From assembly GCA_023458415.1 (NCBI GenBank), contig JAEWZO010000030.1, forward strand, positions 1-33,943: DNA of 33,943 nt, read 5' to 3'. This DNA is from Bacteroidota bacterium. GTDB lineage: Bacteria > Bacteroidota > Bacteroidia > Flavobacteriales > Weeksellaceae. A program made the position numbers and the translations under genes. Positions 24,335 through 31,093 of the stretch are shown piece by piece (within the stretch, counting starts at the first letter, position 1; each line of letters opens with the position of its first letter). The notes below the pieces were generated by a model. That model saw nothing but the letters and a program-made list of their open reading frames with translations. It had not been told where the DNA came from and did no database searches.

Positions 24335-25618
24335 TTAACTGTAATTGAATTTTTCAATAACTTCCAATGTTGTCTGTATTTCTTTTTCTTCAATAGCAGA
24401 GGAAATAAACCACGTTTCATAACCGCTTGGCGGCAGGTAAATTCCGTTTTCCAGCAGATAATGAAAGAAATAATTGAACAGCGAATGGTTCGCTTCAGTT
24501 GCATCGTCGAAGTTAGAAACTGCAGAAGTATGAAAGAAAATACTCATCATCGAACCTTTTCTGTTGATGCGGTGTTGAATTCCTTTCTTATTCAGGATTT
24601 TTCCGATTTCAAAGTCGAGTGTTTCCGTAGTTTTATTTATTTTCTCGTAGAAATTTTCTGTATTGCGAATTACCTGCAGCGTGGTTAATCCGGCACGCAT
24701 GGCTAAAGGATTTCCACTTAAAGTTCCGGCTTGATAAACAGCACCTTTTGGCGCAAGATGGTCCATTATTTCGTTTCTACCAGCAAATGCTCCTACCGGT
24801 AGTCCACCGCCAATAACTTTTCCGAAAGTCACCAAATCAGCTTTCACACCGAATACTTCCTGTGCACCGCCAAAAGCCAACCTGAAACCTGTCATTACTT
24901 CATCAAATATCAATAGTGCGCCGTGTTGGTCGCAAAGTGTTCGCAGTTTTTGCAGAAATTCGTTTTCTGGAAGCACACAGCCCATATTTCCTGCAACAGG
25001 TTCAATAATAACCGCTGCAATTTCTCCTTCATTATGACGGAATAAATCTTCAACCTGTTCAATATCGTTGTATCTGGCTAAAAGCGTATCCTGCGCTGTT
25101 CCTTTGGTAACACCCGGCGAGTTTGGATTACCGAAAGTTGCGGCGCCGCTTCCTGCCTTGATCAGAAAAGAATCAGAATGACCGTGATAACAACCTTCAA
25201 ATTTTATGATTTTATCTCTTCCTGTAAAACCTCTTGCTAAACGAACGGCACTCATACAGGCTTCTGTTCCGGAAGAAACCATTCTGATCTGGTCGATATT
25301 CGGTACGTTTTCAATAATCAGTTTTGCAATTTCTGTTTCCAGTTCCGACGGTGTACCGAAAGAAAATCCTTTCTCTGCCTGATTTTTCAGGTTTTCCAAT
25401 ACTTCCGGATGAGTGTGTCCTAAAATCGCAGGACCCCAAGAATTGATGTAATCGATGTAGGTTCTGTCGTCTTCATCGGTAATGTAAGCTCCTTTTGCCG
25501 ATCTCATAAAAACCGGAACTCCTCCCACAGATTTAAAAGCACGAACCGGAGAATTTACACCTCCCGGAATATATTTTTTGGCTTCGTCGAACAAAGCTGA
25601 ACTTCTTTGATATAGCAT
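24335..25618 (-). CDS. hemL: Glutamate-1-semialdehyde 2,1-aminomutase
   Basis: HemL turns glutamate-1-semialdehyde into 5-aminolevulinate, the substrate of HemB (encoded at 6268-7263). The 427-residue class III aminotransferase-fold protein shows KYIPGGVNSPVRAF near residue 14, MVSSGTEACMSAVRLARG near 115, FEGCYHGHSDSF near 142, LIFDEVMTGFRL near 238 and the PLP lysine in TFGKVIGGGLPVGAFAG near 264. The ATG at 25618 gives the usual MLYQRSS N-terminus; the frame extends nine codons upstream only to a TTG. It is the last of a four-gene minus-strand run that begins at 27974, 38 bp after the glucosaminidase gene. Confidence 0.95.
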   Translation of the reverse strand: MLYQRSSALFDEAKKYIPGGVNSPVRAFKSVGGVPVFMRSAKGAYITDEDDRTYIDYINSWGPAILGHTHPEVLENLKNQAEKGFSFGTPSELETEIAKLIIENVPNIDQIRMVSSGTEACMSAVRLARGFTGRDKIIKFEGCYHGHSDSFLIKAGSGAATFGNPNSPGVTKGTAQDTLLARYNDIEQVEDLFRHNEGEIAAVIIEPVAGNMGCVLPENEFLQKLRTLCDQHGALLIFDEVMTGFRLAFGGAQEVFGVKADLVTFGKVIGGGLPVGAFAGRNEIMDHLAPKGAVYQAGTLSGNPLAMRAGLTTLQVIRNTENFYEKINKTTETLDFEIGKILNKKGIQHRINRKGSMMSIFFHTSAVSNFDDATEANHSLFNYFFHYLLENGIYLPPSGYETWFISSAIEEKEIQTTLEVIEKFNYS

Positions 25619-25656
25619 TTTTGAAAATGAATTGTATGCCTGCAAAGGCGTTGGTT

Positions 25657-26706
25657 TTAACTTCTTGGTTTTTTCTGCTGAAGGTATATCAGCTGTCCCG
25701 GTTTTGGTTGGTCGCCATAATCCATACGGTTTTTAGAATAAAGCGTAGCCAATCTCACACCGAATTTTTGTGAAATATCATACATCGTTTCGCCCACTTT
25801 TGCTTTGTAAGTCGGGACATTTCCCCAAGTACCTTTTGCCTGCAGAAAGATGATGTCGTTGGTGTCGAGTTTACTGCTGTCCAGTTCATTCCATTTCATT
25901 AAACGGTTTTCGCTGATGCCGAATTTTTTCGAAATAAAGGAAACGTCAGTATTAGACGGGATCACAATGAATTTTTTTCCACCGTTCGGATGGTTTTTCA
26001 CGAGAATAGTTTTCAGTAACTCCGCACGCGATTTGATTTGTTCAACAGTTTTCTGCTGCTCTTTATACGAGGTTTGCTGATACGGAACTTTTACGGTAAC
26101 CGGCTTTTTGGATGCTTTACTTTGATCCAACTGAGCCATGAATATTCTGTCATTTTCCAAGCCCGGATAAAGTTTCAGAACGGTGTACAGAACTTCTTTT
26201 GAATTGGTTTTATCGAATTCATAAAGTTTATGTTTCTCGATTTTATCAATCAGAATATACGCATATCGCGGATTGGTTGCGTATCCGGCTTTTTTCAGTC
26301 CATGCGCCCAAGCTTTATAATCTCTGATGTCAAGTTTGAAGAGGTTGACGTAATATTTTCTGAAAGCCAGAAACTTAGAATGATCTTCATAGCTTTGCCG
26401 CGGATCGTCGTACACTCGGAAGCATTCGTTGGGTGCATCATCGGTGTGTCGCATTGTTTTTCCCGTCCATTCTTCCTTACATTTTATTCCGAAATGATTC
26501 TTTCCTTCAATAGCGAGGCGGCTTTGTCCACCTCCGGTTTCCAGTAAACCCTGCGCAAGTTTGATGCTCGCCGGGATTTTATATTTTTCCATTTCCTCTA
26601 CAGCATAAGCCGCAAATTTTTGGATGTACTGTTCGTCGTTTTTCCAGGTTTGTGCACCCAGTTTTGAAATTAAGATAAATCCAAAAGCCAAAAAGATTCT
26701 TTTCAT
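25657..26706 (-). CDS. Secreted glucosaminidase with two LysM domains
   Basis: The 349-residue protein has a signal peptide (MKRIFLAFGFILISKLGAQ), an N-acetylglucosaminidase (FlgJ/GH73-like) domain at about 25-165, and two LysM repeats at about 240-292 and 297-345. The catalytic Glu is in QGLLETGGGQSRLA near residue 56, followed by KNHFGIKCKEEW and FRVYDDPRQSYEDHSKFL, both typical. The LysM repeats (VSFISKKFGISENRLMKWNE; ETMYDISQKFGVRLATLYSKN) bind peptidoglycan. It should cleave GlcNAc-MurNAc bonds in the periplasm or outside the cell during wall growth or division. It is 24 bp after the PLP-enzyme gene and 38 bp before hemL. Confidence 0.92.
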   Translation of the reverse strand: MKRIFLAFGFILISKLGAQTWKNDEQYIQKFAAYAVEEMEKYKIPASIKLAQGLLETGGGQSRLAIEGKNHFGIKCKEEWTGKTMRHTDDAPNECFRVYDDPRQSYEDHSKFLAFRKYYVNLFKLDIRDYKAWAHGLKKAGYATNPRYAYILIDKIEKHKLYEFDKTNSKEVLYTVLKLYPGLENDRIFMAQLDQSKASKKPVTVKVPYQQTSYKEQQKTVEQIKSRAELLKTILVKNHPNGGKKFIVIPSNTDVSFISKKFGISENRLMKWNELDSSKLDTNDIIFLQAKGTWGNVPTYKAKVGETMYDISQKFGVRLATLYSKNRMDYGDQPKPGQLIYLQQKKPRS

Positions 26707-26730
26707 CAGGTTTTCTTCTTTATGATCTAT

Positions 26731-27645
26731 TTATATTTCTGTATTAATCAGTGTTCCGTTTTTTTTCATTTGCCGTTCGTTGGTTCCGGCGATTCCCTGC
26801 AAGCCTCCGGTATGAAATGCCAAAATTTTTGATCCTTCCGGGAAGGAGCCAACATCAATCAGCTCAAAGAGTTTCATCATCATTTTGCCTGTATAGACCG
26901 GATCGAGCAAAATTCCATATTGCGCAGAAAATTCATTAATGAAACGGATAATCTTCTCAGATATTTTTCCGTAACCGCCGAAACTGCTTTCTATTAGCTC
27001 AAAATTCTGCCTTCCGGATAATGTTTCGATTTTATTTAGAAGAGAATCATCATTCACCACTTTAAAGCCGATAACTTTCTGATGCTCTCCAGCAAATCGG
27101 GATAATCCGGCTGCAGTTCCTCCCGTTCCTACTGCGGTACAAAGATAATCAAAACTTTCTGTCTGGTCGTTCAGCATATGTTTTATCCCTAAAACTGCTT
27201 CTTTATTTGTTCCGCCTTCCGGAATGATGAGCGCGTTTGGAAATTCTTTCAGCAGTTCATCGGTGAGCTGTTCTTTGTTTCTGAATTCATCACGTGTTAC
27301 GAAGCGGAATTTCATTCCATTCTTATGTGATGAGTTTAACGTTGGATTCTGCATCCATTGATGAGTGAGCTCTTCACCGCGAATAATACCGAAAGTTTTG
27401 ATATCAAAAAGTTTTCCTGCGGCAGAAACTGCTGCGATATGATTGGAAAAGGCGCCGCCAAATGTGATGATAAGTGGTTCTTTAGGTATTTCTTTCAGAT
27501 ATACATTGAGGTTGTAGAAAAGTTTCCAGTATTTGTTTCCCGAAATTTCTGGATGGATGATGTCTTCTCTTTTGATGGACAGCTGAACGTTGCTTTTCAG
27601 AGGGATTTCTATGATGGGAATTTGATGATTAGGAAGCGGAATCAT
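26731..27645 (-). CDS. PLP-dependent 1-aminocyclopropane-1-carboxylate deaminase / D-cysteine desulfhydrase family enzyme
   Basis: The 304-residue fold-II PLP enzyme has the lysine motif SGNKYWKLFYNL near residue 35 (the K following GN binds PLP), ITFGGAFSNHIAAVSAAGK near 61, the phosphate loop CTAVGTGGTAAGLSRF near 169, and DPVYTGKMMMKLF near 249. These fit the ACC deaminase/D-cysteine desulfhydrase family; in bacteria of this kind D-cysteine or another D-amino acid is a more likely substrate than ACC, but residues alone do not settle it. Its start overlaps the stop of the HExxH mini-protein by 4 bp (ATGA). Confidence 0.88.
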   Translation of the reverse strand: MIPLPNHQIPIIEIPLKSNVQLSIKREDIIHPEISGNKYWKLFYNLNVYLKEIPKEPLIITFGGAFSNHIAAVSAAGKLFDIKTFGIIRGEELTHQWMQNPTLNSSHKNGMKFRFVTRDEFRNKEQLTDELLKEFPNALIIPEGGTNKEAVLGIKHMLNDQTESFDYLCTAVGTGGTAAGLSRFAGEHQKVIGFKVVNDDSLLNKIETLSGRQNFELIESSFGGYGKISEKIIRFINEFSAQYGILLDPVYTGKMMMKLFELIDVGSFPEGSKILAFHTGGLQGIAGTNERQMKKNGTLINTEI

Positions 27646-27974
27646 TTGCCAAGATATTTCCAGAAACTCCAGAGTTTTCGTGTCTCGAGATAATTTAAAT
27701 CAAGTTCCATAGCATAAGCTTCACGTTCAAAAGAAATGTAGCGATAAGCCAGGAAACTGTCATTCAGGCGAAAATACCAATAATAATACTCGATAACATA
27801 CCAAATATAAAAGAAAATCACCAACATTTCAATCTGTTGTCGCAGGTGAATTTTTTCGTGGTTGATGAGTATTCGATTGTTGATATCTTCCGGTTTCTTC
27901 AGCAAAATAAAAGGAAAAAGCGTGATGCCGTTTATTTTTGTATTTTTGAGAAGCTTATGACAGATAATCACCAT
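27642..27974 (-). CDS. Small membrane protein with HExxH motif, putative mini-metallopeptidase
   Basis: The 110-residue protein carries HEKIH at residues 39-43, an exact HExxH zinc-peptidase signature, then one very aromatic membrane segment (about 50-68: MLVIFFYIWYVIEYYYW), then SFEREAYAMELD at 81-92 whose glutamate(s) could be the third zinc ligand, as in gluzincins. It is far shorter than M48 or M56 peptidases. A TACTTTTG box ends 4 nt before the ATG, so translation may be leaderless. It overlaps the following PLP-enzyme gene by 4 bp and heads the operon that includes the glucosaminidase and hemL. Peptidase activity is inferred from motif and spacing only. Confidence 0.75.
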   Translation of the reverse strand: MVIICHKLLKNTKINGITLFPFILLKKPEDINNRILINHEKIHLRQQIEMLVIFFYIWYVIEYYYWYFRLNDSFLAYRYISFEREAYAMELDLNYLETRKLWSFWKYLGK

Positions 27975-27978
27975 AAAG

Positions 27979-27986
27979 CAAAAGTA
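27979..27986 (-). promoter_or_regulatory. Candidate -7 box (TACTTTTG) for the HExxH-to-hemL operon
   Basis: Read on the minus strand, TACTTTTG matches TAnnTTTG and ends 4 nt before the ATG at 27974. Confidence 0.5.
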
Positions 27987-28014
27987 AAAAATAATTGCTA
28001 CAATAATTTAACTT

Positions 28015-28188
28015 ATGCGCAGTTACGATATCAAAGAAAATGAGGACTTTTATTATAACGAACAGGGTTATAAAGTGTTTACAGAAAAATTCCATTTAAA
28101 AAGAGGATACTGCTGTAAAAGTGGATGCAAACACTGCCCATATGGTTATGATAAAAAAACCGACCGATTTATGAAACCAAAAAAATAA
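28015..28188 (+). CDS. 57-residue cysteine-rich protein (DUF5522-like)
   Basis: An uninterrupted 57-codon frame runs from ATG 28015 to TAA 28188. It encodes an acidic and aromatic first half (ENEDFYYNEQGYKVFTEKFH) and a cysteine cluster GYCCKSGCKHCPYGYDKK at residues 31-48, giving CCx3Cx2C (Cys33, 34, 38, 41), then a basic tail MKPKK. The cluster matches the small DUF5522-type proteins I recall from Bacteroidetes; the family name is from memory. Four cysteines this close suggest a zinc or Fe-S site. It is divergent from the HExxH gene and lies 9 bp before the DUF4136 lipoprotein gene, which supports that it is real. Confidence 0.8.
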   Translation: MRSYDIKENEDFYYNEQGYKVFTEKFHLKRGYCCKSGCKHCPYGYDKKTDRFMKPKK

Positions 28189-28197
28189 ACCCATAAA

Positions 28198-28728
28198 ATG
28201 AAAAAATATCTTTTTGCTTTGCTGGCTTCCGCAACTTTGCTGTTAACTTCCTGCAGTCCTTTTCAGGTGCGTTCAGACTATGCGGAAACTGCCAATTTTA
28301 GTACTTACAAATCTTACAAGCTTAGAATTGATGATTTGAAATTAAACGATATTGATAAAGACAGAGTGCTGAACGAAGTTTCCAAACAACTTCAGCAAAA
28401 AGGTCTTCAGCCGGGAGAAAATCCGGATCTTATTGTAAACGTGAAAGCCAACCATAAAAAAATTCAGGATATCCAAAACAGTCGCCCGATGGGAATGTAC
28501 GGTTGGGGCGGACCTTGGGGATGGGGCGTTGGAATGGGAAGAACCTGGACCAGCAACTACAACCAGGGAACTTTGATTCTCGATTTAATTGATGCAAGAA
28601 CTCAAAAACTGGTTTGGCAAGGAATAGGCAGCGGAATTTCTGTAGATTCCCCGAAAGCCAAGCAAAAGCAGATTCCGGAAATCGTCGCCGAAATAATGGC
28701 AAAATATCCACCACAACGTGGAAACTAA
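28198..28728 (+). CDS. DUF4136 domain lipoprotein
   Basis: The 176-residue protein has a lipoprotein signal peptide ending LLTSCSPF (lipidated Cys at 19). The mature part is a DUF4136 domain: VRSDYAETANFSTYKSYKL near 23, VLNEVSKQLQQKGLQPGENPDLIVNV near 60 (split as LNEVSKQLQQKGL and PDLIVNV), a glycine/tryptophan loop MGMYGWGGPWGWGVGMGRTW near 99, then GTLILDLIDARTQKLVWQG near 125. Members are outer-membrane or periplasmic lipoproteins of unknown role. It follows the Cys-rich gene by 9 bp and ends at a terminator. Confidence 0.9.
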   Translation: MKKYLFALLASATLLLTSCSPFQVRSDYAETANFSTYKSYKLRIDDLKLNDIDKDRVLNEVSKQLQQKGLQPGENPDLIVNVKANHKKIQDIQNSRPMGMYGWGGPWGWGVGMGRTWTSNYNQGTLILDLIDARTQKLVWQGIGSGISVDSPKAKQKQIPEIVAEIMAKYPPQRGN

Positions 28729-28751
28729 TCATATAAATGAATATAAGAGTG

Positions 28752-28781
28752 AAACTGCAGCCAACGCTGCAGTTTTTTTAT
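28752..28781 (+). terminator. Rho-independent terminator after the DUF4136 gene
   Basis: AAACTGCAGC (28752-28761) pairs with GCTGCAGTTT (28766-28775) around CAAC, followed by a T-run. Confidence 0.88.
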
Positions 28782-28833
28782 TTTGTACACGCGAAAGGAC
28801 TGCTTTTTGCATTCAGTTAAGAAAATAAATTTT

Positions 28834-29148
28834 ATGGAAATACTTATCAATTCAGACAATGCAACCCAAGTTGATCAGGCAGCAAAAGATTATTTCAGAG
28901 ATGAAGCTAAGAATTCACTTCAGCGTTTTGAAGATTATGTAACGAGGTTTGAGATTTTCTTTTCCGATGACAGCAGCAATAAAGACACAGAGGGAGACCA
29001 AAAATGTGTGGTGGAAGCCAGAATAAAAGGAAGAAATCCTGAAGTGGTTACGAATAACGCGTCAGAACAGAAAGCAGCTTTTGACGGAGCCATCAGTAAA
29101 ATCCGTACAGTATTGGACCGTGTGGTTGAAAAACAGAGAGGCCACTAA
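28834..29148 (+). CDS. HPF/RaiA family ribosome-associated protein
   Basis: The 104-residue protein resembles the single-domain HPF/RaiA group: EILINSDNATQVDQAAKDYF at the start, LQRFEDYVTRFEIFFSDD near 29, KCVVEARIKGRNPEVV near 61, and a last helix AFDGAISKIRTVLDRVV. HPF/RaiA proteins bind the 30S decoding region and silence or dimerise ribosomes in stationary phase. It is of the form without the long dimerisation tail. The ATG at 28834 gives a normal N-terminus; the frame's earlier start is a TTG 17 codons upstream. It ends at a terminator shared with the opposite phosphatase gene. Confidence 0.82.
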   Translation: MEILINSDNATQVDQAAKDYFRDEAKNSLQRFEDYVTRFEIFFSDDSSNKDTEGDQKCVVEARIKGRNPEVVTNNASEQKAAFDGAISKIRTVLDRVVEKQRGH

Positions 29149-29158
29149 GAATAAACAC

Positions 29159-29193
29159 AAAAAAAAGCGACTTTTTCAAGTCGCTTTTTTTTA
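29159..29193. terminator. Bidirectional terminator between the HPF-like and phosphatase genes
   Basis: GCGACTT (29167-29173) pairs with AAGTCGC (29178-29184), extended by 8 A residues before and 8 T residues after. Confidence 0.88.
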
Positions 29194-29194
29194 T

Positions 29195-30841
29195 TTAGTC
29201 TTCAAAAACTTCCACTATCGGTTCGCCGATGTTTCCGCTTGGGTTTTCTATTTTTAGAATTTGAGCCAGCGTTGGCGCAATGTCACTCATTTTGTAAGGT
29301 TTTGCGCTTTCGCCGTTATTGATTCCTTTTCCGTAGAAAATCAGTGGAATGTGTGCGTCGTAAGAATTCCAAACACTGTGTGTGGTTCCTTTTTTAGCGT
29401 AGTTTGGTAACATTCCATCATGAGAAATTACCTGAATGTCACCACTTCTTTGCCAGTTATACCCATTGATAATACGGCTTTTGATAGGTTCCGGAATTGC
29501 GGAAGAGCCTACTTTTTTTAGATCAACGGCGTATAAAACTCTCGGATCTTTATTGAGTTGAGTGATAATTCTGGTTTTGATTTTTTCTTCGTCCAGACTG
29601 TTTTCTCTGATCAGATTGTGGTTGATGTAAATCTGGTAATTATCCACCGCCATGATTAACTTTTCGTGTGCAAACTGCTGTTTTAGGTCTTCCTCAAGGT
29701 TTTTCTGAAGTCCGTCATCAAAAAATCCGGTAACCATTTTGTTGGCTTTCATATAACCTTCTGCGTGTGCAGCACCGTGATCTGCGGAAAGAAAAACGAT
29801 GTATTCCCCTTTTCCTACTTTCTTGTCAAGCATGGCAAAGAAATCCTCCAAATCTTTATCCAGTCTCAGATAAGTGTCCTGAACTTCGATTGAATTTGGT
29901 CCGAATGAGTGACCCACATAATCCGTAGAAGCGATATTGATCGCAAGAAAATCCGTCACTGCGTCTTTTCCCATTTGGTAACCGTCCAATGCAGCTTCTG
30001 CAACTTTCAGCGTTAATGTGTTTCCGAAAGGTGTTGTACGGATAATGCCTTTCTTCTTCTCATAATCTGCAGCGAGATTGTTATATGGAAAAACCGGCGA
30101 AGTGGAACTACCCAAGTTATGTTCCCAAGGAACGTTATCTGCTGTACTTTCTTTGTATTCGCTGATTGGTTTTACGGTATTCCATCCTTTTGCAACCAGT
30201 TTTTCTCCCCAGTTTTGAGCATTAAAAGTTTTCAACCACTGTGGAAGTTCGTTCATGTAATAAGTGCTGGTTACAAAATGTCCGCTGCCTTCATCAAACC
30301 AAAATGCTCCGGTTGGATTGTGACCTGCAGGTAAAATTGAAGCCCTGTCTTTTAGAGAAACTCCAACAACTTTTGACTGAAAATTGGTAGCAATTCCCAA
30401 CTGATCCGTAATGGTGGTACTCCAAAGTTGGTGAGGAGAATGCGCACCGATTTTTTCGGAAGTGGAGCCGACTCCTTTTACTTCTTTGTCGGTTGTGCAG
30501 TAGACATCTTCACCGGTTTCACGGTCTGTCCAGTTATTTCCGGCAATACCGTGAATAGAAGGAACCGAACCTGTGTAAGCGGCAGTATGTCCAAGAGCTG
30601 TAACGGTGGGAACATAATCAATCATTACGTTATTCAGGTTGTAGCCGTCGTTCATAAGACGTTTGAAACCGCCGTTTCCGTAATGGTTTTCATATCGGTA
30701 AAGGAAATCCCAACGCATTTGGTCAACCATTATTCCCACGACAAGTTTGGGTTTATTGGAAGTTTGGGTTTTGTTTTTCTGAGCACTGAAGCTTGCAGTT
30801 GTGAATAAAGCCAACGCAAGAATCTGAATTTTTCTGAACAT
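29195..30841 (-). CDS. PafA-like alkaline phosphatase superfamily monoesterase
   Basis: The 548-residue protein has a signal peptide (MFRKIQILALALFTTASFSA) and matches PafA of Elizabethkingia meningoseptica in size and motif spacing. Metal ligand Asp40 is in VGIMVDQMRWD, and the nucleophile is Thr81 in PTVTALGHTAAYTG, the same 41-residue spacing as PafA Asp38-Thr79. Active-site SLKDRASILPAGH gives Lys164 and Arg166 (PafA Lys162/Arg164). Later metal ligands are in TDYVGHSFGPN, LSADHGAAHAEG and GTTHSVWNSYDAHIPL. It is thus expected to be a periplasmic phosphate monoesterase releasing phosphate from organic monoesters. A -7 box lies 21 nt upstream. Monocistronic. Confidence 0.93.
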   Translation of the reverse strand: MFRKIQILALALFTTASFSAQKNKTQTSNKPKLVVGIMVDQMRWDFLYRYENHYGNGGFKRLMNDGYNLNNVMIDYVPTVTALGHTAAYTGSVPSIHGIAGNNWTDRETGEDVYCTTDKEVKGVGSTSEKIGAHSPHQLWSTTITDQLGIATNFQSKVVGVSLKDRASILPAGHNPTGAFWFDEGSGHFVTSTYYMNELPQWLKTFNAQNWGEKLVAKGWNTVKPISEYKESTADNVPWEHNLGSSTSPVFPYNNLAADYEKKKGIIRTTPFGNTLTLKVAEAALDGYQMGKDAVTDFLAINIASTDYVGHSFGPNSIEVQDTYLRLDKDLEDFFAMLDKKVGKGEYIVFLSADHGAAHAEGYMKANKMVTGFFDDGLQKNLEEDLKQQFAHEKLIMAVDNYQIYINHNLIRENSLDEEKIKTRIITQLNKDPRVLYAVDLKKVGSSAIPEPIKSRIINGYNWQRSGDIQVISHDGMLPNYAKKGTTHSVWNSYDAHIPLIFYGKGINNGESAKPYKMSDIAPTLAQILKIENPSGNIGEPIVEVFED

Positions 30842-30861
30842 TTTTTATTTGCTTATTGCCA

Positions 30862-30869
30862 CAAATTTA
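30862..30869 (-). promoter_or_regulatory. Candidate -7 box (TAAATTTG) for the PafA-like gene
   Basis: On the minus strand TAAATTTG matches TAnnTTTG, about 20 nt upstream of the ATG at 30841. No Pho-box-like repeat is evident to me. Confidence 0.55.
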
Positions 30870-30922
30870 AGGTTTAGTTTTGAAAGCTGAATGAATAGAA
30901 TGTGAATAGAAGATACTGATGA

Positions 30923-31038
30923 GGTTTTAGCCCCGATGGAAATGGAAATCCTTTTTTGTGAGAGGATATGCCGAACAAAAAAGATTGCAATGTACAGCGG
31001 GACCGCTTTTGAAAGAAATCCAAAAACTTGAAGCTCCC
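30923..31038 (+). ncRNA. Structured intergenic element, possible Flavo-1-type RNA
   Basis: In the 252-bp gap between the PafA-like gene and mdh there is no open frame, but a long imperfect fold. AGCCCCGATGG (30929-30939) sits opposite ACAGCGGGA (30994-31002), so CCCG pairs with CGGG. CTTTTTTGT (30951-30959) pairs with ACAAAAAAG (30975-30983). Purine-rich GGAAATGGAAATCC (30938-30951) faces GATTGCAATGTACAG (30983-30997) as an internal loop. GGGACCGCTT (30999-31008) can also pair with AAGCTCCC (31031-31038). From memory this wording recurs in many flavobacterial intergenic regions and resembles the Flavo-1 RNA motif; the name is unverified, and the strand is assumed from that recollection. Confidence 0.5.
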
Positions 31039-31042
31039 AAAA

Positions 31043-31072
31043 AAGAAAAACGCCCCAAAAAGAAGCGTTTCT
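31043..31072 (-). terminator. Strand-specific terminator of mdh
   Basis: On the minus strand a 9-bp stem (31070-31062 with 31056-31048) around TTTTT includes two G-U pairs and is followed by TTTTTCTTTTTT. On the plus strand the same pairs would be A-C mismatches, so it favours mdh transcription. Confidence 0.72.
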
Positions 31073-31093
31073 GTTTATTTAATTACTGAATTT

